Below, piece after piece: positions 26,201-38,999 of a DNA stretch of 64,000 nt (positions are counted from its first letter, which is position 1; each line of letters starts with the position of its first letter). The notes under the pieces were generated by a model. The model saw nothing but the letters and a program-made list of their open reading frames with translations. It ran no database searches and had not been told where the DNA came from. The position numbers and the translations under genes are program-made. Source of the DNA: Serinus canaria (Eukaryota; Chordata; Aves; Passeriformes; Fringillidae); assembly GCF_022539315.1 (NCBI RefSeq), contig NC_066314.1, forward strand, positions 65,643,543-65,707,542. The letters are read 5' to 3'.

Positions 26201-29200
26201 CACTTTCACTGGGCACATAGGAGAGGGAATCTGATAAGCATCCCCCATAAACCCAAAGAGTATTTTATCAAGTAATTCTCTAAGAGACACCAACACAGCA
26301 ACATCAGAGATATGAGTATCCCTCTACAGAGAGTTAGCTAGCTTTTCCCAGACCATCCAAATGTCCCAAATTGGACTGTTTTGTTCCATCCAATTTAAGT
26401 ACTATTTCCAAATCCCTTCAAGCTGCTATCTTTTATGAAGGCACTGCATGTGTACACAATACATTACATTTAATTACTTTAAGGATACAACTTTATACAG
26501 TAGATATTTATCTTAAGTTTCCTCCTATGGACAATTTCTCTCATCTACACTGCCTCTGGTTATAACAGAATTAGTCCACAGATAAATTGAGAGTGAGTTG
26601 ATCCTCCTTAGTTCACCTTGGTAATGAATCCCATCGTAGCTGAAGCATCAAGAGCCACAAAACTGCACAAAGTAATGCCCTAGCTAGCACGAAAAATGCT
26701 GAAAGTGGGTCCAAAACCTGGCCCCAGACTTTGCTTCTGGCTGTCACAAGGACCCAGAAGCCCGTATGGACTCTCTCCCTGCAGTTGATTCCTGAGTACA
26801 TCCCATTCCTTTTCCCACTCTTGCCCATTTCCAGCATGTAGGAGAACCTGGCAGTTAGCCCAACCACACCTGGTAGACCTAACAGATGAGATTTCCTTCA
26901 AGTGTTTCTGGGTAACAAAATGGACTTATCAGCAGCAATTTTCATTGAATACACTGACAGGTAACATCTTCGTGTCAAGTAGCCTGTCACAAAGAGAAAA
27001 CCATGTTTTTAGGTCCATGGCAGAGGAACAGACCCTGCTGAGCCGTAATATGAGTCCACAGTTCATTTTCACCATTTACCAGACAGATTGCTGACTTTGA
27101 TCCCAAGGCCAACAGTGCCACCTTACATTAAAGAGGGTCAATCACTACGTGCTCAGACCCTCTTTGTACACACCTGCACGTCTACTGGTCATCCTCTTTG
27201 TACTGAAATTGATTCAAAGCACCACAATTTCTTTCTGAAATCCATGCACCCATCTGCCAGTCATGCCACATTTTTCCCCAAGGATTTCTTCAAGGTAAAA
27301 GTGAAGATGAACAGAAGAAATCCCTGCCACTTATATGGACTAAAGTAAGCTGAGAAACCAACTGTTCAGGAAGATATGGCATTCATCTCCCCATCCCTAG
27401 AAGCAGATGGTTATAAATGAATGGCACATGTGACATATCAGTTGTAGTCACCCAATGAGTTAACCAAAAAGAGATCAGTTCACAGCAGCATTGGCTCAGA
27501 CCCTCTTCCTCCAACACAGGAAATTCCATTTCCCCAGCACGGTGCTTTGTGCTTATCCTTCCAAGCTGTGCTGTTCTGAAAACCCCACAATAGCTCAGAC
27601 ACACATTTGCGTCAGAGTGTCACATTGGATTGTCACTTTCCAAACAGAAGTGTATGCATATGGTATTTTATACTAGCAAGGGTGATTTGTTTCGAGATAT
27701 TATATAGGGTCTCTAAAACTGACATATTCTAGTGAGAACTGTAAATACTCTAGCAATGGGAATCCCATTTTCATCCCATCCCCAAGCCCAAAAAAAAGAA
27801 ATTTATAGTAATGCTATGCAAAAGATGTGTGACTTAAAATGAATTTTTGTACCAAAAAAAGAAGATGATTAAGCAAGTGCTAGGTAAGTTTTAGAGGATG
27901 AGTGCTGATCTTTCAATAATCAAATTTATAGAGAAACAAAATGGAAGAAGACATTTTCTCCAACACTCATGAGATGATCAAAGCAAGCCAAGTTCCAGAC
28001 TACAAAACATATTTGATTTTTCATTTTTGGCAGGCAAGCAGAGAGAAAAGATGCTCCTAGCAAGTTCCCCCCGCTCTTCCTCCCTCCTACCATGACTTTG
28101 AGTGGTGGAGAGAAGGAAGAACAGCTTTGAGAATTCTGAAGAGCTGTAGAATGGTAGGCACTCAGGTGGACTGAAAGAGGGGCTACCGAGCATCCTGGCT
28201 TGGCTGGGCATGTCTGTGTCTGTTGTACATTTTTCCATTGTGCTGCCACTGCACAGTGGGGTTTCTTCATCAGTTTGCTTTTGTTAGGCAGGACTGTTCT
28301 GGAATTTAGACAGCATCAAGACACATCTTCATTTCTGCCATGCAATTAACTAGATATGGATGCCTGTGGAGGGCTATAGGCAGAACTAGAAAGGCACTGG
28401 TCTGAACTAAGTTATGAAAATGTTGATTCCTGAATCCCAGTGACACTCAGGTTGGGATTGTAGTAGTTGTTGGGAATGTAAAATAAAATGATAGTGATGC
28501 CTAAAGATTTTTAGCTTTTTTATATTTTTCATATATTTGTAGCTTTGTTGATTGCTAATGCATGGCTGTAGCTCCTAGTACTTTTACCACCCTCTTCCCT
28601 TACATTTTGGAAAAATAAGCTAACCTAACTACATTCCTGAAATACTATGTAGTCTAATTCCAAGAAGAGACTCAACTACAAGGATATTCTGTTTTCCAAC
28701 CAGAATCTGGAAAGACAAAACAAAGTGGGGAAAGGAAGCCCCTGGACCAATTCCAAAAGGGCAGTACCCTAGGAATTATTACCTAAGCAACTATCTCCTA
28801 ACTGGACAATATATGATTGGTATACTAATCAACTAACCTTATAAAAATGGTAGAATTACTGTACCACATGCAGGTTTTGCCATATTGTGTACCTGAAGGC
28901 TTTCAAGTAAAGGTTTGCTTTTATATTATCATTCTAACATTGTTTGGGAAGGTTTGTTCTATTTCCAGGCAACAATAGCTTTGGGCTTGTTGCACTCCTA
29001 CACTTCAATATCTTGGTTACTAAGGCCCATGCCCCTTAACACAGAATTTTCTCAGTCAATCACTTTTGTGGTTCTGGTTTATATAACTGTTTTTCTGAGA
29101 TAGCCAACATCAAACGTTCAAGAGGAAAGAATAAAAAAGAGCTATGGGCTTTCTAATGATAGTAAATTTGGGTCCTACACATTTGCTTTGAGAAGGATCT

Positions 29201-32200
29201 GCTTTAAGTACTCTAATAGGATAGTCTTTAAAATGTCCAGTTCCTGTCTGAATCTTATCAAATTCTTGCTGTCAACAGTATATCCCATAAGAATGAGAAG
29301 GGCACCAGATTTACAGGAACTTAATGAACTTAAATTCCAGAAATTACTTTGAATTTCTTTTTCATGAATCTGTGTATGTTTCCTTACAATATGAACCCTG
29401 CCCTTACTCAACTGCCTCCAAAACAGGGCATTACTAGTGTAATGCCCTACAATTGAGATGAGCCATTAAGACAGCTAGAAAATTTTGTGGTATTCTGCAG
29501 TGAAGAGTGAAGAAGGGGGGAAAAGCAGCTAGTTGTTAGACAGTACTCTTGGAAACAGTGTCTTTTTGAGATCTCATTTCAACTCTCAGTATCAGGTTGA
29601 CTGGAGTAAAAAATAGATCTATCACAGGAGGGAGGTGATAGAAGGAGTAAGGTCTGCAGCTAACCTCAGCTAGGTTTTGTCACAGCTCCATTGGTAGGTG
29701 GAAGTAGCATTGAGCTACATTTTGGGAGTCAGAGGACTGCAACTGGCCTTTCATTAACTTAGCATTGTTAAATAGTTGCTGTTTGTGGTTCTCCAGTGTT
29801 CATCTTATGAAAGATAACAGCCAGTAAAATTTCATCTGAGATGACGTCAGTTCTCCTTTGACTCTTTCTGCCTTTAATCTTCCCCTCCTAGGCCATGATT
29901 TTCTGTGACTCCATCTGTTCTCTTGGCAGACGTCTGAAAAAAGGCAAGATAGAGACAAGTGGCAAAAGACTCCAGGAAAGCTGAGATATCCAGCACTGAA
30001 ACCAGTGACTTTTGGTCAAAGTCTCTTGCTTTTCTTCAAAATGTGGAGTTTTAAAGAGGAACATGCTAGAAAGGCTGCATGAGTTGAACTAGTTATTTAC
30101 TAATAGAACATTGCTTGATTCAGCATTGTTAGATTTCTCAGAACTGCTGTGTGCTTGGGCCAAGGGCAAGGCTTCTGGATATGCAGGCCAGTAGGGCTCA
30201 AGGATCAGAATCCAGGGACTGGTATGGGCAGTGGGGTAACCCAGTGGTCTTCATTCATGGAGCATGCCAGCAGTCCTTCATAACCAGAGCAGTGGATGAA
30301 TGCAGGGCTCTTGCACCATGGCAGAGAGAAGTACGCTCTGTGTACTCATAGTGGGAAGAATTTTTATCCTGTCTTGTTTTGGCATTTCTTGTAGTCTAAA
30401 ATCATTCATGCAGAAAAACACAGAGCTTCTCTTTATCTTTCCAAACAGGCCACACAGGATATATGTTTAATTAAAGCTGACTGCTGGAGAGCAGGGAACA
30501 CAACCATTTTCCATATGCTGTCTGGGGGTTTGCTTTTGTGGGTGTGCAGGAGAACAAAAAAAAGTTAGGTTTGTTTCCCATAATACAGCTCTCAGCAGAT
30601 GGGCATCTCTATTTCAAGACAGCTCTGATCAGTGGTGAACTAGTGGGCACTGATGTTTAGGAGGCAACAATGACTGAGCAGAAAGCCCCAGGCATTTACT
30701 TATCCAAAGGGAAGATATAGGATTAAGGAAATTTTAGCAAAGTTTTCTTCATTTGACCCTGTGATGTGCAAGCTACAGACAATTTCAGTTTTTGGACCTC
30801 AGCTGTTGTTCCCTCTACAGCGCCAGTTTTTAAGGAAGAGGAAAAAAATGCTTATCTCCTTGGGATCCACCAATGAAAGACCAAGGCAGCATGAGTCATG
30901 GAGCCCCTTTGCTGCACAGTCCAACTTTCTGAGAAGCCAGAAAGGTAGAGCTAACTCCTGAGCTCACTAGACAGCTTGTGTTAGCCAGGAGGTTTGGCAC
31001 AAGCCTCTCTAAAGTTCATCACAGAGCAGGAATTGCTGTGGCTGGACAGTTCATTCACAGATACCCCTATCGAGGCTGCAGGCAGCTGGCTGCATGACAC
31101 CTCTTGTCAGGAGCAATGTTAAAGGCAACTGAATAAAATTCAGTCAGCTGTTTTCTCTCAGAGGAGAGAGGGCTAATGTTTCAATTGACAGCATGGGTAA
31201 CTTCTTGGCCAAGCTATCTCTGCATTTAAGATAGGTCTGGACTGTCAAATCCTTGCCTCCGGAGCATGCATCCCAGCTAGATGGAGCAAGGCACTGACAG
31301 GCTCAGGCTGTTCTCATTCCTCTCTTTGCATCTGTGCTCACCCTTATCCTCTGCTGCTCCTCCACACTGGCCTCACAGTGCCGGCAGCAATTACCCCAGC
31401 ATGCCTCCTCCTCTTCTCCCTGAGCCCCTTCCTCTTTTGTGCCACCCAGCTCACCCAGAACACCTTTTCTTCTTGCTGGTTTTCCCTTCCATCTTTCACC
31501 AGTATACAACCCAAGAGATAATAATTTGTTTATTTTTAAAGCAATACATTGGAAAAGAACAGTTCAACAGTATCCTGACAGATGGGGAGGAATTATCTCC
31601 ACAATCACCTGCCTGATCAGCCTACAATACTGTGTGCTTAATTTCAGTCTCTGCAACAGTTTGAGGAAGGCAAAGAAGAGGATGTACAGAAAAATGTGGG
31701 CAAAAAAGCAAGCCTTGAACCCACCCTCTTAATTGGTTGACCATTGCCACCTACCAGAAGTACTTAAAAAGGAACAGATCCACACTCGAAAGTAGAGAGT
31801 GAAGTTGCATTGCCTCTCTGCCTAGTTTTCAAAGGCTAATACAAGACTCATGCTTTCTAGGTTTCAACTCCTCAGAGGCCACATGTTCAAGTTATGTAGC
31901 CTTTCTGGCTTATGAAGTAAGATTTGTTTTAAAACACAACAAAAAGACAGCATAGAAAGGAAAAGAAAAAAACAACAAACCACCATCAAAAGTATTACCT
32001 CGACTTACGACAGATACTAAACATCTCAAGGCTCACTTCAAACATCAAACTTGCAAAAGCTGACAACACCACAGGGTGATAAAATCCAGGTAGCCATCAG
32101 ACACTACAACCCTGGCAGGCCCTCTTGAATTACAGCAACAAAAATAACATCTTACCTGAAGATTTCACAGCATTAGGAAGACAGTTGCTTTCCTGGAGCA

Positions 32201-32855
32201 CTTCCTTGAGGCTTAGAAGTGGCAGTGAGGCTCTAGGACACTTGCCTTTTCCATCCAGATGAGAGCTGCTTTGTCCTGATAACAATTACCACACAACCTC
32301 TTAAGGTGGGAATAGGTCAACTTCTTCCACAGGTTAACCCTCTCCCTGCTCCTGTCTAGGGGCTATGATGCAAAAGTGAGGGCTTGGATTTGAAAAATAT
32401 CAGATATGAGCAGGATCGAGAGATGGAAAGAAAGAGGAAAATTAACAGGAATAGTCTCCAAGGTGGAACCCAGCCTCTGTGGTGTATGCCTGGGGATCAC
32501 AAAAGAGAAAGAGAAGCAAGTGGTAGAAGAAGACTGAAAACAGCCCCAGAGCTCCAAATTCTCCTGGGCATTTGATGAACTTGGATTTAATACGAATAAT
32601 AAGATACCCTTCCCTGCTTCCAGTCACAGGAAGAGCTTTTGGTACAGGCTTGGAATACCCATTTGCATCTCATATATTTACCTCCATCAGGCAGTATCTG
32701 CTCCTCACCACCTTCCTGGTGGATTTTCCATGACAGTCATCTCCCCTGAAGTGGGACTCAAGGATCCCAAATGGCCTGGAGGCAGATTTCTGCCTTTGGG
32801 CATGATCAGCATCTGGTGGTGGTAAGTAAGGGGCAAAATTATTCCAGAGATCTTA

Positions 32856-32981
<126 letters not shown>

Positions 32982-33344
32982 TCACTCTGGTGAGGATCTG
33001 GGAGATGCTTTTTTCTTAAAACACCCACAGGGATTGAGCCTAAAGTCCTGAAACTTTCACAACTGAAACTTCTTCCTTTCCCAGTTTCCCTTTTACTTTT
33101 CTTTGTGTTTCTACCATGATAATTAAGTAGCAAGGCAAGCTTCTATTTCTCAGTTTTTCATCCATCCTTGTCCCTTCCTCCTTTTCCCTATGCTTTTCCC
33201 TCCCTCTTGTTTGCTTTCTTCATGTGCAATTAGGAACTGAAGTTGTGCATCTTCTCTCTGAGTAAAAGCAGAGAACAGTGTGGTTCATTTAGGGAAATGC
33301 TTGAATTAGAAATGGCTGAAATGTGGGGTGTCTATTTTTTTAAA

Positions 33345-33756
33345 GATTCTATCTGGTAGAGGTTGAAGGCTGTGGAGCACAAATCTTACCAGGAGCAGCT
33401 GAGAGAACTGGAGAAAAGGAGGCTGAGGAGCGACCTTATAACTCACTACAACTCTCCAAAAGGAATTTGTAGCCAGGTGGGGGTTTGTCAGTTCTCCACA
33501 AGACAAGAGGAAATGGCCTGAAGTTACACCAAGGGAGGTTTAGACTGCTTATTAGGAAAAATTTCTTCTCTGAAGGGGTGGTCAGGCATTGAATCAGGCT
33601 TTCCAGGGAAGTGGTGAAGTTACCATCCCTGAAGGTAGTCAAAAGACATGTAGATGTGGTGCTAAGAGACCACATGGTTTAGTGGTGGGCTTGGCTGTGT
33701 TGGGTTAATGGTTGGACTTGATAATATCAAGGGTCTTTTTCAGTAAAAATGATCAT
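33345..33756 (+). mobile_element. CR1 LINE 3' end, 5'-truncated
   Basis: This is a typical 5'-truncated CR1 copy covering the last ~410 bp of the element. Recognisable blocks are GAGAAAAGGAGGCTGAGGAG, GTAGCCAGGTGGGGGTT, GACAAGAGGAAATGGCCTGA, GGGAGGTTTAGACTGCTTAT, AGGAAAAATTTCTTCTCTGA, CAGGGAAGTGGTGAAGT and the 3' untranslated end GGTTGGACTTGATAATATCA. The usual terminal ATTCTATG-type microsatellite is mostly lost. The minus-strand open frames over this interval are by-products of the repeat, not genes. Confidence 0.9.
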
Positions 33757-34279
33757 TTGTAAATGAGCAGTGTGATAGGATGCAGGAGCTGGAGTATTTG
33801 TGTGAGCCTGCTTGAATATAGACTCAGATATGATCCCACCACTTGCCCAGTCTCTCGCTCTCCCACTGTCAGCATTGGAGGGGAAAGGGGCCACAGTCAC
33901 TGTGGGGAGAATTCACCACCACTGCAAGGCTTCGTCTCCTGCTGCCTCCTCCTACTGCGAGTGGAGCTCTGCCTGTGGCACGGAAACCTCATTATCACCC
34001 TAACTCATTAAAAAAGGACCCTTCACCCCCTGCTCAGGTGCCTCAGGGCAAACCCCAGGACCCCAAGCCCTTTTTCCCTCCAAGGGAGCCTCTCCCAGCC
34101 ATGTTTAGCAGCCAGGCTGTGGCTGCCCAGTGCTGCAGTTTCTCTGCCCCTGCTCTGGTTTTTTTTGCTATACTGTAGCCACGCACTACCTACCTGCTGG
34201 GACACCCCTCAGCTCCCTCCACAGCTGCAGAATTTCTGCTACCTCTTGCTTGCTGCCCTGGGTCAGCCTGCCCTGCCAT

Positions 34280-34533
34280 TCCGCCTCCCCGAAATTCCTG
34301 CTGCAGCCCATCTTCACCGTCCAGCCTGCCGCCATTACCGCCTGAGGGACACAGGACCGGCCTCGCGCCACAGCGCCCCCTGCAGGCGGGGAGCGGTCAC
34401 GGCCCTCACCCTGCCCAGCCCGGAGCCACCAGCGCCCCTGCCGGCTGTGCCCGGAACTGCACCGCAGGGGAAGGGGCTCGGAGGGCGGGAAGGGACTGGC
34501 TGGGCCGGGCCTGGTGTGCTCCTGTGGGGCCGG
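34280..34533. promoter_or_regulatory. CpG-rich segment next to an LTR, possible regulatory element
   Basis: This is one of the few GC-rich, CpG-dense stretches outside coding exons. I count about 18 CpG dinucleotides between 34328 and 34533. It contains a YY1-like core (GCCGCCAT at 34328-34335, meaning ATGGCGGC on the minus strand) and a CTCF-like core on the plus strand (AGCGCCCCCTG starting at 34372). It ends exactly at the 610-bp LTR insertion and lies about 1.8 kb upstream of IQSEC3 exon A. It could be an alternative promoter or CTCF site. It could equally be the GC-rich part of an older endogenous retrovirus whose other piece is at 35150-35346. Sequence alone does not separate these. Confidence 0.35.
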
Positions 34534-35143
34534 TGTCGCGTTTGTTGTTGCTGAAAGGGCTCCCGAGGTATTAAAAAGTCTTTTTTTCCCAGCCCTATTC
34601 TTGAAGAAGAAGTCAGGATTCCTCAGCTCTGTTTCTCAAGGCTGTTTATTTTTTCCTGTCTAATACATTCTTTTCGGACCTGCGGAGGTCTGTCCAACAG
34701 GTCGGGCTGAGGCATGCTGACTGCCCTCAGGGTGCTGTTATCTTTTTATACTAAAAACTACATGTACTTTATGTACAATAATTTTCCAATACCTATCACA
34801 TATGTTACATAGTGTGTCTCTACCCTAAACCAATCCAAAAGTGCCACCATCCCAGCAGAAGATGGAGGACAAGAAGAAGAAGGACACACCCAGATTCCTC
34901 CATCTTGCCTCTTGAACCCCCATTCTAAAAACCCCAAAATTCTACTTTTTCACCCTGTGATAAATTCACTAACATTCTACTCAAACCCTTGTGGCTTGTA
35001 ACTCCTCGCACAAAGTTGGTGATTGTTTCCATGGGTTAAAATCAAAGACACAGGTGTCTTTGTGTCCGTGCCAAGGTGTCTGAGCCCACTGCCAGGGTCT
35101 CAAGACCTCCAGGGCAGTCAGAGGAATGTCCTGGGTTCCGACA
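34534..35143 (-). mobile_element. Solo LTR of a songbird endogenous retrovirus (610 bp)
   Basis: On the minus strand it starts TGTCGGAACCCAGGACATTC and ends AACAACAAACGCGACA, so the termini form the inverted repeat TGTCG...CGACA. The flanks are ggccgg (34528-34533) and ggctgg (35144-35149), a 6-bp target-site duplication with one C-to-T difference at a CpG. Six bases is the usual duplication length for class II (ERVK-like) elements. Minus-strand regulatory signals are a TATA box (TATAAAAAG; plus-strand ctttttata at 34742-34750) and an AATAAA polyadenylation signal (plus-strand tttatt at 34644-34649), in the right order for U3 then R. No gag, pol or env sequence adjoins it. Its transcription would run antisense to IQSEC3. 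It resembles an LTR common in songbird genomes, but the family name is not assigned. Confidence 0.85.
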
Positions 35144-35149
35144 GGCTGG

Positions 35150-35346
35150 CACTGCTGCTGCTGTTGGTGTGCCTGGCTGTACAAACACACATGGTGAAAA
35201 ACTGCTGACAGTCTTTTCCCCATGTCTTTGGCTGAAAGCCCTTCAAGTTCAAAGTAAGAATAATTCAGAGAGAAGGGGGCCATATTCCCCATTCCAAGGG
35301 AGGCTCCCGCCTTCCTTGGCAGACATCTGTCTTTCAAACCAAGACA
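35150..35346 (-). mobile_element. Probable older ERV/LTR fragment, interrupted by the 610-bp LTR
   Basis: On the minus strand this reads TGTCTTGGTTTGAAAGACAG at its outer edge, then GGGAGCCTCCCTTGGAAT, a GAATTATTCTTA block, GGGCTTTCAGCCAAAGACAT and a CAACAGCAGCAGCAG run just before the insertion point. These blocks match, from memory, the beginning of a widespread songbird LTR whose copies start with a similar TGTCTTGGTTTGAAAGACAG phrase. The 610-bp LTR sits within or at the edge of it. The GC-rich sequence at 34280-34533 may be the continuation on the far side. The family match and the nesting are inference and need a repeat-library search. Confidence 0.5.
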
Positions 35347-36359
35347 TATTGACTGCAGAACTGACCAAAATCTCCACTGAAACTGATATATGGAGGGTAT
35401 GGAGAAGAAAAAGTGGCAAACACTTGGTAACAAAACATCAAACCAATGAAGAGCAAGGACACCCCAGATTCCAATAATGTTGTTGATCTGTTGCATGAGG
35501 TATGGGGAGTTTAGGCCATGAGGGTATAATTGTCCAAGGATCTGTTTGTTTGGGGTTCCTCTTCTGAGGCATCAAGCTAAAGATACCAAATACCATAACT
35601 GATTTCTTGCCATAAACCTATCTGATGGAAATGAGAGCCCAGAGTCTAAAACTTCTGTAAGACTAAGATTTCTAACTTTGGATGAAATCTTTTGTCTCTC
35701 TTATCTAATAAACACATTTTTAGTGTTTCGTTTTCCTGTTTTGCTCAAGTTGATTACTTTTTTTGTTTTTCTCTTCTATGGTCTCTTTCTCTTGTCATGG
35801 TCTCAGTCCTCCTACTTGTGGTTGTTCTGTCAGTTCTCCACTACTATTCCTGGTAATGCCCAGTAGTGATCTGCTAAGGACGTTTCTGTGCTCTAGGAAG
35901 GCTTCACAAGAAATGTCTGCTGAGGTAATTTAGCCATGGTAAAAAAAAATCAACTACTTCACAATATATAGGAAACATATGCAAGAAAACACATTTAAGG
36001 ATACGTTTCTGTCCAAAAAGAAATAGAATGAAAGACAGACAAAACTGTTTTTCATTAGATGTATGGGATTGCAAAACAAATGCTGCAAGAAGGAAAACTT
36101 TTGGTTTGTGCACTTTTGCCCCATTTTCCACAGGTTGACATCAGCAGCAGAACAGGTAAGGTAGAGAAATAGAACTGTCAGCCCCCTTCTCTCTGCTCCC
36201 CTCCACCTTGGAGTAAAAAATTTTCATATCATAATTAACCACTCTTTCAGCATCACTGGGAGTCACTGTCCCCTTGGAACAGCACTAAAAATAGCATTCT
36301 CCCTTGAGCTTTCTGCTGAGTGAACACTGACCCACTGTGTTTTTTTTTTTTTCTTACAG

Positions 36360-36440
36360 GAATGAAACTGTTTTACACCAGTTCTGTTGTCCAGCAGCTG
36401 ACACAGAGCAGAAGCCTTCATCTCCAGACTCCTCACCAAG
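36360..36440 (+). CDS. IQSEC3: IQSEC3 internal exon A (81 nt)
   Basis: The translation contains [19 protein letters not shown], which matches the N-terminal linker of vertebrate IQSEC3 (human has [20 protein letters not shown]). IQSEC3 is a brain ARF guanine nucleotide exchange factor of inhibitory postsynapses that associates with gephyrin. This segment lies between the N-terminal coiled coil and the IQ motif and has no catalytic role. The acceptor is strong: a run of thymines then cttacag at 36353-36359. The exon starts with G, the third base of a codon begun upstream, and ends CCA AG before the donor gtggga. Both flanking introns therefore have the same phase (one codon split after its second base), and skipping this 81-nt exon would keep the frame. 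It is about 1.2 kb downstream of an antisense LTR. The symbol is secure from the family match together with exons B and C. Confidence 0.93.
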
Positions 36441-38999
36441 GTGGGAAATTGTTGTCAGCAAGACCTTTATTTTTTCTACTTCTTTATCATGCATCACTGA
36501 TCTTCCTGCCCCAGACAAAACTCACATATTACACATGCCAATCCTACTCCATCCTCCCCTCCATCCCATGTTCCCAGCATTGCTGCCCCTCTTTTCCCTT
36601 CCAAAGATTATTGTTTGTACTGTTGTGTAATTGCCTGAAAATCCCCTCAATCTCCACTCACACACACACAAAATGTTTTTTCAGCCTCTCTTCAAACATC
36701 CACTTCTGTTGACCCACATTCATGCTTGTACCTCTTTTTACTGTATGTGGCACTGACACACACAAGCTTCTCTCTTGTCCTTCAAATTAATTACCTCATG
36801 CTATGAGGTTCCTGGACACACACACTATAACATTTTAAGTACAGCAAAATTCACCCAAAAAACTCAGGGTTCTTCACATACCCTGAGATGGGGTGGGGGC
36901 AGCATTTTTACCTGTGTGAGCTTGCCAGTGAAGAATAGCTACAGACAGGTACTATTAACCATCACCAGCTTGTATCCAGTGCAGCCAGGTGTGGGGACAC
37001 CAGCAGTTCTCAGCTCTTCCTCATCAGGGAAAGATGTCAGTGCCAAGACCAAGGGATCCAAAGAGCCTTAGAGGTAGTAGAGATGCATACACTGCATTTA
37101 GCTTCCACATTTGGCCTTGTCCCTCTGTTCTTGCCATCTCCTTCCCCTCTCATGGCTTCCCACCCTTACCTCTTACAGACCTACTCTGTTTCCCAGGCCT
37201 CATCACCCTTTGACAACAGCAAAGAAGTTTCTCTTGAAAGACGTCTCTCATTACACTGCTAGACTTTTACCTCCTTTGGCACCTGTGTAAAAAGCTGGCG
37301 TTACTAGCAGGGCTCTGAACAGAACTGGGCAGTTGAATTGCAGTAGTAAGGTTACTGCATTTTTATAATTACATTTGTCTTGTTCTACTCACTGGAGCAG
37401 ACTGCGGTTTCTGATTTCCTTCCAAGAAAAAGTGTGAGTGCTGGACAACTGTGAAGAGAGGAGGGATGGGTGGGTGTGTATGCTCAAAAGTTTGGTTTGG
37501 CCACACTTGGAGACGGGGTAAAGAAGGACCTCTCTTGCCCATTTGTGTATGAAGATGGAAGGGTTAATCCCCATGACCAGTCTGTGCTGAGGGCTTTCAG
37601 GCACTGGGGAAGTTTAAATGGCAGCTCTGTCATGGCAGATGGGGAGATGCTGGCAAGGAAAAGGAGACAGCAGAGGAGGAGACCATGGAGATTTCTGTGG
37701 TAGGGAAAGCCACCCCTCCCTTAAATTTCCGGAGTGAGAGGGTTTTGTTTAAGTGCTCTAGTTTGTCTAGAACTAAGGATCAGTTTTACCATAGTGTTCT
37801 ATCTTTTTAACCTCATCCTTGACCCTGCCCCATTCTTGTCCCGGCCTCCATCTTATTTCTGATCAGATCCCTTCGTTTCTAGAATGTTCTTATTCTACAA
37901 GGCCAAAGCTCTAGGATCATTTTTGTCATGTTCTTTGTCAGGCCTTCCTTTTGTCCTGCTGACTCCCAAAGGCCCTGCCTATCCTCTGAGCCTGAGTTTA
38001 CCTGCACTCCTTCCACTTGGATTTGACAGATAAATTGAGGAAGGAGTGATCACCTGTTTCAGTAATTTAACAGCTTTGGCAAGTTGCATCTGAAGATGAG
38101 TCTGAGCCATTTGAGTCATTCCCCATCAGGAATTCCTGAACTGGGGATGAATGACAATGAGCCCTATAGCATGTTGCATCTGGACTTCTCCTACTGATCT
38201 ATGCCTGTCCATTTGATGCCTTTTGTAGCTTGTCCCAGACTGCAGACCTCATGCATTCCTTATTTTTTCCCAGCCTTTCTTGTGTCCTTGCCATTTCTAA
38301 TGCTTCCAGATCCCAACAGCAGTCCTGAATCCCTCTCCATGTGACACAATATTCTATGCAGACATAAAGATGGTTGAAGCCACCATGGCTATTTGAAGGT
38401 GAGAAACAAGCAGAGAGTTATTAAACTCACTATTAAGCTTTATGCCAGCCATAAAACCTCTCCTAGTCTCTGCCAGGTCTCGCAGTCAGCCCTGGACTTC
38501 TTTTATGTCCAAAGTTACATATACAGTGCAGTGAGGAAGGCAAAAGAATGTCAGAGAGGGAAAAACACAGAGTCAGCATGGAGCTGGTATCCATATGGTG
38601 TTCTGGAATGGCTCAGTAGGCTTCTAGGAGAAGCACATCATATCATTTACAGAGTCTGTCACCCTGCTTAAATCATGAGCAGGTTCCCCATTAAACCAAG
38701 GCAGAACAAAACTCAGTCAAGACTGAAATATGTGGGTCACTGAATAGGCAATCACTTCCTGGGTGAGCTAAGCATATCCCTGAATAAGCTCATCAGGGCT
38801 CCTGGTGGGAGAGCCTGGTACACAGGGGCTCCCTGTGCAGCTATTCCATGTCCCACTGAATGGACAGCCAGTCACATGTGGTGCTGCTGTGAATTCTGAT
38901 AAACCAGCTCGGGTTTATTCTCTCTTTTCCCCTTCTGATGATTTCCCTAAATGAGATAAATCCTGTCAGAACTGATGACACTAATAACCATCAGCCATC

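Noticed and set aside
34981..35496. 171-residue minus-strand open frame
   Set aside because: It runs across the 610-bp LTR edge, its target-site duplication and the neighbouring ERV-like fragment. It is therefore a chance reading of LTR sequence rather than a gene, and no retroviral protein motif is seen.
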